Shown: in pieces, positions 25,466 through 33,689 of the stretch
How the letters are laid out: every line of letters starts with the position of its first letter
How positions within the stretch are numbered: the stretch's first letter is position 1
From: Sediminibacterium sp. FEMGT703S
Lineage (GTDB): Bacteria > Bacteroidota > Bacteroidia > Chitinophagales > Chitinophagaceae
NCBI GenBank assembly: GCA_002786355.1
Contig: PGCO01000013.1
Span: 248,001 to 312,000 of the forward strand
Reading direction: 5' to 3'
Length of the DNA stretch: 64,000 nt
Program-made: the position numbers and the translations under genes
Notes under the pieces: model-generated
The model's database searches: none
Told to the model about the DNA's origin: nothing
Seen by the model: the letters and a program-made list of their open reading frames with translations, nothing else

Positions 25466-28120
25466 TCAGTTGATTAATTGATTTACCTTGTTAACTATTT
25501 TATATTCCAAGTTTGCAAACTCGTTGAAGTGTGCTTTTCCACATTTAATTTTTCTTTGCTCGTCACCACTTAGTTTAGATAAATCAACTTGTGGTGTTCC
25601 TGTGTCTTTGGTTTCTGCTACAAAATAAATTTTCTTATCGTCTTCAAATACCAATGCCCAATCCGGATTGTAGTTCCCAATTGGAGTAGGAATTTTAAAC
25701 CAATTAGGTAATTTGAAATAGAATTTTATTTGATCGCTTGTTTCGCAATCCTTTGCAAACTTGCTTTCTACTCCAGAATCTAAGGGTACAAATTCATCAT
25801 AAATGGTTTTTGTATTGTCTGTTACCTTAAATGAAAAATCGTTTAGATATACTTCCAATTCTTGTGCTTCAAACAATGCCATTTCGTATTCTGAACCGCC
25901 AATCTTTTGATACTTGATGCCATCAATCATCAGGTCATACAAGGTTCGTTTAATGGCTTGTGTTGCGAGATCTAAAAACAGTTGTGGATTTACCATTATG
26001 TCTTCAATTCTTCCTGACTTGCTTAATATTTCCTCAATGGTGGAACGTGTTAATTCTGTTTTACTTTGAATGTAGCCCAATACATCAGGAATTTTCCATG
26101 AATAGCCGCCATAGGATTCTACCTTTTCCCCAACATAGGAAGTACCAACTCCTTCATCAGTCATGGTAATACTCGTTTTAGTAGATCGGATGGAAGGGGC
26201 TTTTATTTCAGGTAAGTTTTTAATTGCCTTAGCAGCTAATATGATTAACTCATCTGTTTTGTAATCGACACGATAAGTTGTTTTATTTTTAATCTTTTCC
26301 CATATCTCGAGGAATTTAGGATCTGCTTCAAAGCCTTTCCGGTATTTGATGGGTGTTCGTGCTTGCTTGTTTTTGATTCTGCCTTTAAACTCTACTCCAC
26401 AGTCATCTTCAATTTCTTTTTGCAATGCTTTTGCAAAATCATCATACGATTCATTCGCAATTACTGTCAATCGGTTAATGTTTTGGTCATAGGTTCGTTT
26501 ACCTGCTTGGTCAACAGCTAACCGCAATCCTCTTCCAATTTCCTGACGTTTTTTAATATCCGATTTTGTTTCATTTAATGTGCAAATCTGAAATACATTC
26601 GGGTTGTCCCAACCTTCACGCAATGCAGAATGTGAGAAAATGAAACGAAGCGAATTATCCAAACCCAACAATTTCTCTTTGTCTTTCATTATCAAACTAT
26701 AAGTATCATCATCTGCTTTGGTTTCGCCTGATGTATCTTTCATTTTCCCCTTATTGTCCTGAGAAAAATAGCCGTTATGTGTTTCTTCTACGTTGAACTT
26801 ATTTAATTCACTAAAGGCCGGTTTTGAAATATATTCCTGATAGATTTCTTCGAACCATAAGGCGAATTTTCCTTTTACAGGATTACCAACTGAATCGTAT
26901 GAACGGTAATTGACTACTTTGTCAATAAAGAATAAGGACAAAACTTTAATGCCTATTTTATTGAGCCGCTTTTCTTTTTTCAGATGCTCTTCAATGGTCT
27001 TTCGGATTTGAAACTTCATTACTTCATCGGTCAAACCGCCCTGACTGTCTCCTTTGTATAATAAGTTTCCATTCGATATGGAAATGCACTGGTTTACAGC
27101 ATCAATTTCTTCAATGATATATCCTTCGGCGTAAATTTCTCTTTCGTTGGAAAGTTTGTATAAATCATCACCCACTTTTACAGTAAGTGTTATCTTTTTT
27201 ACACCCCCATTATCGTTGCTGTTAATGGAAACTTTGGCTGTTACTTTGCTTTTAGTAGCGGTAATTGATTCTACCGAAACAAATGCATCGTTGAAAGCAT
27301 TTTCTTCAATGATAGAATCTACTTCAATTTGTTTTACAAGTCCCAAATCGTAAGCTTTTACAGGGTTTAGGCTATAGGTAAGATTGTATTGATTCCTATG
27401 TGTTGCTGAATAGCGAAGCGTACACAGGGCCTTTAAATTCCCGATGGCCGTGATACGTTTTTCTGTTTCCATATTCTGCGGCTCGTCAACTATAACTATC
27501 GGCCGCGTTGCCTGAATGAACTCAAGTGGTTTTTGTCCGTTGAGTTTGTCGTTTGGCTTATTGATAATGTTTTCGTCTTTTGCAAAAGAATCAATGTTGA
27601 GGACCAATACTTCAATATTGTTTGTAGTGGCGAAACCTCTTAATGTGGATACTTTGGTGCTATCGTAAACTTGAAAGTTTACCGGAACATGGTCATATAA
27701 ATTTTGAAAATGGTCGTGTGTAATCTCAAGGTTTTTCAATACACCCTCACGAATGGCAACAGACGGCACCACTATCACAAACTTTTTGAAACCGTAAAGT
27801 TTGTTCAGTTCATAAATGCTTCGCAAATAGACATAGGTTTTTCCTGTTCCCGTTTCCATCTCCACTGAAAAGTGCATACCGTCCAACTTTTCCGAAACTT
27901 TGATTTCATTATTTGCCTGTATACCTTGAAGATTAAGCAAGATTTGTTCATCTGATAAAACCAAGTTGTTACTTACGCCATTGATTAGATTTAAAGTTCC
28001 CTCTTCCTTGAAGTTAAATTCTAAAATAGAATCTTCCAAAGGTTGCCCTTCAAACAAATCCGTAATTGATTTTATGGCTTCTTGCTGGTATTGCAGATTG
28101 GATTCAAACGTTAATTTCAT
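25466..28120 (-). CDS. res: Type III restriction enzyme, Res subunit
   Basis: This 884-aa protein opens with LQYQQEAIKSITDLFEG (Q-motif-like). It has Walker A VEMETGTGKTYVYLRSI near residues 86-102, and VIVDEPQNM, the DEPQ/DEPH box II characteristic of type III Res. FSHSALREGWDNPNVFQIC and QEIGRGLRLAV are motifs V and VI. The C-terminus has NPDWALVFEDDKKIYFVAETK, i.e. the D...ExK core of the PD-(D/E)XK nuclease. All residues for ATP-driven translocation and cleavage appear intact, and length is normal. It follows the Mod gene after 5 bp. Type III enzymes cut when two unmethylated sites are in opposite orientation. Confidence 0.93.
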   Translation of the reverse strand: MKLTFESNLQYQQEAIKSITDLFEGQPLEDSILEFNFKEEGTLNLINGVSNNLVLSDEQILLNLQGIQANNEIKVSEKLDGMHFSVEMETGTGKTYVYLRSIYELNKLYGFKKFVIVVPSVAIREGVLKNLEITHDHFQNLYDHVPVNFQVYDSTKVSTLRGFATTNNIEVLVLNIDSFAKDENIINKPNDKLNGQKPLEFIQATRPIVIVDEPQNMETEKRITAIGNLKALCTLRYSATHRNQYNLTYSLNPVKAYDLGLVKQIEVDSIIEENAFNDAFVSVESITATKSKVTAKVSINSNDNGGVKKITLTVKVGDDLYKLSNEREIYAEGYIIEEIDAVNQCISISNGNLLYKGDSQGGLTDEVMKFQIRKTIEEHLKKEKRLNKIGIKVLSLFFIDKVVNYRSYDSVGNPVKGKFALWFEEIYQEYISKPAFSELNKFNVEETHNGYFSQDNKGKMKDTSGETKADDDTYSLIMKDKEKLLGLDNSLRFIFSHSALREGWDNPNVFQICTLNETKSDIKKRQEIGRGLRLAVDQAGKRTYDQNINRLTVIANESYDDFAKALQKEIEDDCGVEFKGRIKNKQARTPIKYRKGFEADPKFLEIWEKIKNKTTYRVDYKTDELIILAAKAIKNLPEIKAPSIRSTKTSITMTDEGVGTSYVGEKVESYGGYSWKIPDVLGYIQSKTELTRSTIEEILSKSGRIEDIMVNPQLFLDLATQAIKRTLYDLMIDGIKYQKIGGSEYEMALFEAQELEVYLNDFSFKVTDNTKTIYDEFVPLDSGVESKFAKDCETSDQIKFYFKLPNWFKIPTPIGNYNPDWALVFEDDKKIYFVAETKDTGTPQVDLSKLSGDEQRKIKCGKAHFNEFANLEYKIVNKVNQLIN

Positions 28121-28125
28121 AAGAC

Positions 28126-30018
28126 TTATATCGTTTTAAATTCAATGGACGCATCTTTCATTTGCAAAACCGTATTTGTTTTTAACTGGTCATTGCCTTT
28201 GAATAACTTGTCTAATGCAATTACTTTATTAGGTTTGGAGCCAATTACCTCATCAATGATTTCTTGGCTTGCCTTCTCAAGAATAAGTACCAATTCATTC
28301 TCGTTAATACTGAAATAGTTTTGCTTTTTCTCGATTTTACTATTTATGTTTTTACCACTTTTGAGTAAAAGTTCATACACCATGTTTTCAATGGTGGCCG
28401 ATTCAGATACCGGGTCAACAAACAATTTCATTTGCTCGGCAAGTGCTATGGCATCTTTTCCGTCAATCTGTTGCCATTGTTTGAAATTGCTGTCTTTCAA
28501 CTTTAACAATTTGAAACCTAAATCATTGGATTCTTGGAAAAGAGAATTATCGGCTTTGATTTTCTGAATTGCTCGACTAATTCTACTTGCTGATAATTCA
28601 GAAATTGTATTAAAGCCTAATTTAATTGCGTTTTTACCAGATTCACTGGAGTCATCAATTTTTTCATCTAATTGAACTACAATAAATTTTGGCTTCGATT
28701 TACTTTGTAAAGCGGCTTCACCTAATGTTCCGCTGCCCCCAAAAAAATCTAATACTATATCATTCTCTTCACAAAACCAGTCGATGAAGTCAATGATCAT
28801 CTTTATTGGTTTGGGATTGTCAAATACTGGTGTATTGCCGAACAAACTTGCCACATAAGCTGTTTGAGAACTTACCATACCATATTCAGGTAATATCGTT
28901 GATGGAGTTATTTTAGATCTCTCTTTCAAGCATTTCAATTTCCCCTTAGAGTTAAAATAAAACTCAACTACTTTTTGTCCTTTTGTATCTAATACCTCTT
29001 TTCCAAGAAAGTATTGTGTCATTTGGTCTTTTTGCGTCCAACCAGCAGAAAGAGTAACACTTTCTTTTGTTTTTCCATTTTCACAGATAAGTGCACCATC
29101 AACAACAGTTACCTTTTCAGCGTCTCCAAAGGTTCCTTCAATTTTTGTACCTTCTGGTGCCTCAAATCTAACTCCCACAGGAAAAGTAAATGTACTTTCA
29201 GGATTACCCCTTGATACTTTTTTTAAAGCTCCGGCATCAATTATGCCATCACCACCAGAGATATTAGTATGAAGAGTTTCATTTTTAGCATATAACAGGA
29301 TGTATTCGTGATATTTTTTGAATAACCCTTGTTGTTGCGAGTGCTGCTTATTCCAAATTAATTGACATATGAAATTTTCTTCACCGAAAATTTCATTCAT
29401 CATAAGCCGCAAATTGTGTACTTCATAATCATCAATTGAAACAAGAATTACCCCTTCTTGTTTAAGTAGATTTTTAGCCAAATAAAGTCTTGGCATCATC
29501 ATATTTAACCAATTGCTATGGTACTGACCGTTTTCCTTGCTATTCTTTTTAAACATACCATCTTTGGTCATATAACCCTCTTCATCCTTATCACCAACAC
29601 GCTTTTCATATTCTGCTTTGGTTTCCGAAAACTTGTCGGGGTAAATAAAAGAATCGTTTCCTGTATTGTATGGTGGGTCTATTGAAATCATTTTCACTTT
29701 CCCGAAGTAGCTTTTTTGCAACACTTTCAGCACTTCAAGGTTTTCACCTTCAATGAAAATATTTTCAGTCTCATCAAAGTTTATGGATTTCTCCTTGTCA
29801 GGTATAAGAGTTTTTGTTGTGGGTGTTTGTAGTACTTTAAAAGCATCACTTTTTCCTGCCCAGTTTAACACATATCTCTCGTTACTGAAATTTACATTTT
29901 CACCAAGAGTGGCTTTGAGTTTTTCCCAATCGATTTTTCCTTCGCTAAATGCTTCAGGAAGTATTTGTCGCAATGCGTTTATTTTATCTTGTTCCGGTGT
30001 TTGACTTAATCCGTCCAT
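28126..30018 (-). CDS. mod: Type III DNA methyltransferase, Mod subunit (N6-adenine)
   Basis: Motif IV, ISIDPPYNTGNDSF, lies near residue 112 and motif I, LDFFGGSGTLGEAAL, near residue 420, the beta-class order of type III Mod enzymes. The target-recognition region lies between them, and there is a leading IFIEGENLEVLKVLQ block typical of the family. The 630-aa length is normal. Mod gives both site recognition and protection by methylating one strand at adenine. It is the first gene of the operon, 5 bp before res. A TAAATTTG -7-like element lies 32 bp upstream. No phase-variable simple repeat is seen in the coding sequence. Confidence 0.93.
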   Translation of the reverse strand: MDGLSQTPEQDKINALRQILPEAFSEGKIDWEKLKATLGENVNFSNERYVLNWAGKSDAFKVLQTPTTKTLIPDKEKSINFDETENIFIEGENLEVLKVLQKSYFGKVKMISIDPPYNTGNDSFIYPDKFSETKAEYEKRVGDKDEEGYMTKDGMFKKNSKENGQYHSNWLNMMMPRLYLAKNLLKQEGVILVSIDDYEVHNLRLMMNEIFGEENFICQLIWNKQHSQQQGLFKKYHEYILLYAKNETLHTNISGGDGIIDAGALKKVSRGNPESTFTFPVGVRFEAPEGTKIEGTFGDAEKVTVVDGALICENGKTKESVTLSAGWTQKDQMTQYFLGKEVLDTKGQKVVEFYFNSKGKLKCLKERSKITPSTILPEYGMVSSQTAYVASLFGNTPVFDNPKPIKMIIDFIDWFCEENDIVLDFFGGSGTLGEAALQSKSKPKFIVVQLDEKIDDSSESGKNAIKLGFNTISELSASRISRAIQKIKADNSLFQESNDLGFKLLKLKDSNFKQWQQIDGKDAIALAEQMKLFVDPVSESATIENMVYELLLKSGKNINSKIEKKQNYFSINENELVLILEKASQEIIDEVIGSKPNKVIALDKLFKGNDQLKTNTVLQMKDASIEFKTI

Positions 30019-30049
30019 ATATTCTTGGTATCTATAAAAATTTAATTCT

Positions 30050-30057
30050 CAAATTTA
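30050..30057 (-). promoter_or_regulatory. Candidate -7 element of the six-gene operon
   Basis: TAAATTTG on the minus strand fits the Bacteroidota TAnnTTTG consensus and would give a leader of roughly 25 bases before the mod ATG. A TTG that could serve as the -33 element lies slightly too far away (24 bases), so support is moderate. Confidence 0.4.
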
Positions 30058-30074
30058 GTTTATTCTGTCGGGGT

Positions 30075-30160
30075 GCGTTGGCAAAAATTGCACTCTTTTG
30101 GTTTTGCGAAGCGTTGGCTTTTGTGTCGGGCAAAACCAAATGTGTGCAATGCGGGTCGGC
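30075..30160 (+). repeat. Structured end element, right (attC-like stem-loop)
   Basis: GCGTTGGC (30075-30082), a 21-nt arm (30087-30107), a 22-nt loop with GCGTTGGCTT (30111-30120), the complementary arm (30130-30150) and GCGGGTCGGC (30151-30160). Arms pair at 19 of 21 positions with T.T mismatches flanking a C-G pair (TCT 30094-30096 against TGT 30141-30143), as in the left element. It has the same orientation as the left element and lies just upstream of the operon. Confidence 0.6.
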
Positions 30161-30182
30161 AAAAAGAAATTTTAAAAAATGC
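30161..30182 (-). repeat. Inner inverted repeat, right copy (22 bp, perfect)
   Basis: Exact reverse complement of 14529-14550, directly abutting the right stem-loop element. Confidence 0.65.
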
Positions 30183-30324
30183 GAAGGGTAGGCTTTTTCT
30201 TTTTTCTCTGTCACCTGTCTCAATAGCAAAACACGGTCAGTTTGAAAGTCTGTCCGTTTGGTCGATATGGTCTGTATGTCGAGTTCATTTTTAGTCATTG
30301 TCTTGCTTTGTCGTCTGTCTTTTT

Positions 30325-30340
30325 AGCATTGGTGGTAACA
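30325..30340 (-). repeat. Outer terminal inverted repeat, right copy
   Basis: AGCATTGGTGGTAACA, the reverse complement of 14445-14460 with one mismatch. It is the outermost shared sequence found on this side of the operon. Confidence 0.6.
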
Positions 30341-30723
30341 CTTTAATATACTCGACTCAAAAAAGAAGCTCGAATTTGAGCAAGGTGTCATTTAAGATAT
30401 TTTGGTAATACAATTAATATTGTCGTTGCACATATACGGTTATACATTTATATTGCTGTTTGATAAGGCAACCATTTTACTATTTATATTTCTTCATACT
30501 TATCACAGCACCGCCCCCTGACTCCCAGACATAAAATTGCAGGGTCAGTAAAACACTTACAAACAGTAACAATTGGGGGAGGAATAAATTGGGGTAATTC
30601 AATTTAAGAATAAAGTTTAATATGACGAAAAATTTGAATGATTTTTTTGGTGCGCATCTAGTTGAGGCGAGGAATTGCCGGCTTCGCTCCGCTTCGCCGG
30701 CATTCTGTTGGGGGGCTTAACAC
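30341..30723. other. Non-coding stretch between operon cassette and tRNA
   Basis: No gene is visible. It contains, at 30650-30675, a second copy of the GTGCGCATCTAG-core sequence seen at 11642-11667, and at about 30676-30701 a GC-rich hairpin with GCCGGC arms. The GC-rich patch stands out from the AT-rich surroundings. Confidence 0.4.
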
Positions 30724-30757
30724 AAAACCTTCAATGGCCTTGCCATTGTGGTTTTTT
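30724..30757. terminator. Terminator-like hairpin (bidirectional)
   Basis: CAATGGC/GCCATTG arms with a 3-nt loop, flanked by AAAACC on the left and GGTTTTTT on the right, which can extend the stem and supply a T-tract on the plus strand. No plus-strand gene ends nearby, so its role is unclear. Confidence 0.45.
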
Positions 30758-30770
30758 AGTGTCACAGCTT

Positions 30771-30788
30771 TTTCGAGCCAGCTCGAAA
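30771..30788. repeat. Perfect 8-bp inverted repeat
   Basis: TTTCGAGC-CA-GCTCGAAA, one of several hairpins crowded between the island and the tRNA gene. Confidence 0.4.
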
Positions 30789-30799
30789 CGCTGCTCCAC

Positions 30800-30830
30800 A
30801 AAAAAACCCCTCAACTGCGTTGAGAGGTTT
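30800..30830 (-). terminator. Rho-independent terminator of tRNA-Met
   Basis: On the minus strand AACCTCTCAACG and AGTTGAGGGGTT form a stem followed by a run of seven T residues. It begins five bases after the mature tRNA end, an ordinary arrangement for a monocistronic tRNA. Confidence 0.75.
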
Positions 30831-30834
30831 TGTG

Positions 30835-30908
30835 TAGCGAGGATGGGAATTGAACCCATCACCTCAGGGTTATGAATCCTGCGCTCTAACCAACTGAGCT
30901 ACCTCGCC
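30835..30908 (-). tRNA. tRNA-Met (CAT anticodon)
   Basis: The minus strand begins GGCGAGGTAGCTCAGTTGG and has a D-arm, an anticodon loop TTCATAA (anticodon CAT), a variable loop AGGTG and a T-arm GGGTTCAATTCCC, then closes with CCTCGCT and discriminator A. No CCA is encoded. The G1-T72 pair closing the acceptor stem is weak. A CAT anticodon can belong to elongator Met, initiator Met or lysidine-modified Ile; the D-arm and the absence of the initiator GGG/CCC anticodon stem favour elongator Met. The gene lies at the boundary between the accessory island and the core genes. Confidence 0.9.
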
Positions 30909-30960
30909 GGATATTCTTATTCGGGGTGCAAATATAGGGGGTTTCGGTAAAAAGAAAAAG

Positions 30961-33027
30961 CTAGTAGTTCAACAATTTGCCGATTCTTTCGGCTACTTTG
31001 TTGGCGGTTGGTAGCATGGCCGACTCTAATGCAACATTAATAGGTACTGCAGGCAAATTCTTGGCTCCCATTACTTCTACTTTGGCGTCTAAGAAATGGT
31101 AGCAATCGTTAGATATTCGTAAGGATAATGCTTCGGCAAACGAATTATTTTGTTGTTCCTCACTTAATACCAATGCTTTTCCGTGTCTTTTTACTGCGTT
31201 AAAGATGGCGTCTTCGTCTAGTGGGAATAATGTTCTTAAGTCAACTATTTCTACTTGCCCTGGAAAGCGCTCTGCGGCTGCTGTTGCCCAATACACGCCC
31301 ATTCCGTAGGTGATTATGCAGATGGTGTCGCCTTTTCTCACATGTTCCATTTCTGCGGTCATCACTGTATTGGCTTTGCCCAATGGCAATATATAATCCT
31401 TGGATGGTTCGGTGGTTTTTGCTCCGTCTGTGCCCGGTACTTTGCTCCAATACAATCCCTTGTGCTCTAGCATGATCACGGGGTTCGGGTCTAAGAACGC
31501 CGCTTTCATCAATCCCTTCATATCTGCTGCATTCGATGGATACACTACTTTGATTCCCTTGATGGTTAACAAAGTACTTTCGATGCTGCCGCTATGGTAG
31601 GGTCCGCCGCCGCCGTAGGCGCCTACGGGTACGCGCAATAACATTTGCACGGGGAACTTTCCGTTCGATAAATAGCACGACTTAGATACTTCGGTTACCA
31701 ATTGATTAAATCCTGGATAGATATAATCGCCAAACTGCACTTCCACAATGGGTTTCATGCCCATGGCCGATAATCCTACTGTTGATCCAATAATATAGGC
31801 TTCTTGTATGGCTGTGTTGAATACCCGGTTGTCGCCATATTTTTCTGCTAATGTGGCGGCTTCTCTAAATACGCCTCCTAATCTTCCGCCCACGTCTTGG
31901 CCATATAATATGGCTTCTTCGTGTTCTTCTAATATTTCGTCTATCGCATGCAATGCCGCGTCTACCATCAGTATGCGCTCTGCTCCCTTTGGCATTCTTT
32001 CTCCTTTCTCTTCTCTTACCGGTGTGGGTACAAATACATGTTCTTCTACCGATCTAATATCTGGTTCTGCTGCGGCTTGCGCTCTTTTAAAATCTTCTAA
32101 TACCAAATCCAATGCATCGGCTTCTATCTGATTAATCTCTGAATCGGTAAAGCCTACTCCCGTTAACAATAATCTTAGTTTAGGGATGGGATCGTATAAG
32201 CCGTGCTTTAATAAATCTTCGCGGCTGCGGTAAAATTCTTTTCTTACGCCACTGGTATGGTGTCCTAACAAGGGCACTTTTGCGTGTACCAATACGGGTC
32301 TGCGTTCATTTCTTGCATAGTTCACCGCCTGCTCCATGGTTTCAAAACAGCGCATAAAATCGCTGCCATCTACTTGCATGCGCTTCAATCCCTTAAAACC
32401 ACATGCATATTCATACGCATTCATGGTTCTTATTTCATCTGCTGTAGCACTAATGCTCCACTGATTGTCTTGTACTAAATATACTATGGGCAGTTGCTTT
32501 AATACTGCAAACTGCAATGCTTCACTCACTTCTCCTTCACTCATGCATCCATCGCCTAATGAACATACCACTACTGGTGATTTTCCGTCGGCCGATTTTC
32601 TTAAGCGGTCTGGTAAATTCTTTTCTAAATGTTGTACCCCTTGTGCCAATCCCGTAGTGGGTATGGCTTGCATGCCTGTTGCACTGCTCTGGTGTATAAT
32701 CGATGGTCTGCTTGCGTCTTTACTGCTTGGATGGCAATAATACGAGCGTCCTCCTGAAAATGGATCTTCTTTTTTCGCTAATAATTGAAGCATTAATTCG
32801 TAGGGAGTAAAGCCTACTGCTAGCATTAAACTGTCGTCTCTATAATAAGGGCTCACCCAGTCGCAGGGCTCTAATTGTAGGCCTGTTGCCAATTGTATGG
32901 CTTCGTGCCCCCTAGAAGTGGAATGTACATATTTACAAACCGCTCTATTGGCGTCATAGGTTTCACTCATAGACTTTGCTGTCATCATGAGTTTATAGGC
33001 TTGTAATAATATGCTGGGTGTTAACAT
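30961..33027 (-). CDS. Fused alpha/beta thiamine-dependent dehydrogenase E1 (2-oxoisovalerate dehydrogenase type)
   Basis: The N-terminal half is an E1 alpha subunit with the thiamine diphosphate motif GDGCMSEGEVSEALQFA ... QDNQWSIS and SRGHEAIQLATG. The C-terminal half is an E1 beta subunit (ILYGQDVGGRLGG, FNTAIQEAYIIG, VEVQFGDYIYPGF, RVPVGAYGGGGPYHSG). At 688 aa it is the single-chain alpha-beta form common in Bacteroidota. It decarboxylates a branched-chain 2-oxo acid (or pyruvate) and passes the acyl group to an E2 lipoyl protein encoded elsewhere. Substrate preference cannot be fixed by eye; branched-chain is favoured. Its start overlaps the stop of the FAH-family gene by one base (TAATG), so the two form an operon. 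Confidence 0.88.
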   Translation of the reverse strand: MLTPSILLQAYKLMMTAKSMSETYDANRAVCKYVHSTSRGHEAIQLATGLQLEPCDWVSPYYRDDSLMLAVGFTPYELMLQLLAKKEDPFSGGRSYYCHPSSKDASRPSIIHQSSATGMQAIPTTGLAQGVQHLEKNLPDRLRKSADGKSPVVVCSLGDGCMSEGEVSEALQFAVLKQLPIVYLVQDNQWSISATADEIRTMNAYEYACGFKGLKRMQVDGSDFMRCFETMEQAVNYARNERRPVLVHAKVPLLGHHTSGVRKEFYRSREDLLKHGLYDPIPKLRLLLTGVGFTDSEINQIEADALDLVLEDFKRAQAAAEPDIRSVEEHVFVPTPVREEKGERMPKGAERILMVDAALHAIDEILEEHEEAILYGQDVGGRLGGVFREAATLAEKYGDNRVFNTAIQEAYIIGSTVGLSAMGMKPIVEVQFGDYIYPGFNQLVTEVSKSCYLSNGKFPVQMLLRVPVGAYGGGGPYHSGSIESTLLTIKGIKVVYPSNAADMKGLMKAAFLDPNPVIMLEHKGLYWSKVPGTDGAKTTEPSKDYILPLGKANTVMTAEMEHVRKGDTICIITYGMGVYWATAAAERFPGQVEIVDLRTLFPLDEDAIFNAVKRHGKALVLSEEQQNNSFAEALSLRISNDCYHFLDAKVEVMGAKNLPAVPINVALESAMLPTANKVAERIGKLLNY

Positions 33028-33638
33028 TACTTAATTTCGAGTTCGAATAATTTTTTTGTTTCCAGGTATCCTTCTAGTTGATCGCCTACCACACATTCCC
33101 CTACTCCTGCTGGTGTACCAGTGTAGATCATATCTCCTATGTTCAACGAAAAATATTGTGATATATGCGAAACAATATGGTCAAATGAAAAAATCATATT
33201 AGTGGTATCGCCCAATTGAACCTGTTCTCCGTTTTTTGATAAGGAAAAATGGATCGGATTGGCCAACATTTCATCGGAAAGTAAAATCCAATCTCCTTTA
33301 ACAGCTGAATTGTCCCATGCTTTTGCTTTCTCCCATGACAATCCTTTTTTCTTTAAGTTGGCTTGCACATCTCTCGCAGTAAAGTCTATCCCTACCGAAA
33401 TGGCATCATAATACTTGCTCGCTTGGTTTTCTGGTATATATTTTCCATTCTTCGAAATGCGCAATACCAATTCTACTTCGTAATGCAATTCATTGGAAAA
33501 TGGTGGATAATAAAACGGGGTATTGGGCTGCAATAGTGCAGTCTTTGGTTTCATGAAAATAACCGGCTCCTCCGGTACGGCGTTGCCTAGTTCTTTTGCA
33601 TGTTCGGCATAATTACGGCCAACGCAAAATATTTTCAT
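33027..33638 (-). CDS. Fumarylacetoacetate hydrolase family protein
   Basis: MKIFCVGRNYAEHAKELG, FMKPKTALLQPN, LHYEVELVLRI (metal-binding ExE), GIDFTARDVQ and YTGTPAGVGECVVGD are the signatures of the small FAH-domain proteins (203 aa). These act on acylpyruvates or as oxaloacetate tautomerases/decarboxylases in the cytoplasm. The metal ligands are present. It lies upstream of the E1 dehydrogenase with a one-base overlap, suggesting a link to oxo-acid metabolism, though the exact substrate is open. Confidence 0.88.
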   Translation of the reverse strand: MKIFCVGRNYAEHAKELGNAVPEEPVIFMKPKTALLQPNTPFYYPPFSNELHYEVELVLRISKNGKYIPENQASKYYDAISVGIDFTARDVQANLKKKGLSWEKAKAWDNSAVKGDWILLSDEMLANPIHFSLSKNGEQVQLGDTTNMIFSFDHIVSHISQYFSLNIGDMIYTGTPAGVGECVVGDQLEGYLETKKLFELEIK

Positions 33639-33689
33639 AGTTAAGCTGATTATGTTCCAACACTAATAACTATGAAAGGGTATGTTTTA

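Noticed and set aside
30032..30298. Minus-strand open frame in the spacer upstream of mod
   Set aside because: It reads through the stem-loop element and its repeats; the composition is that of non-coding repeated DNA.
1..30834. A prophage
   Set aside because: No capsid, tail, portal, terminase or lysis genes and no integrase were seen; the content is defence-type.
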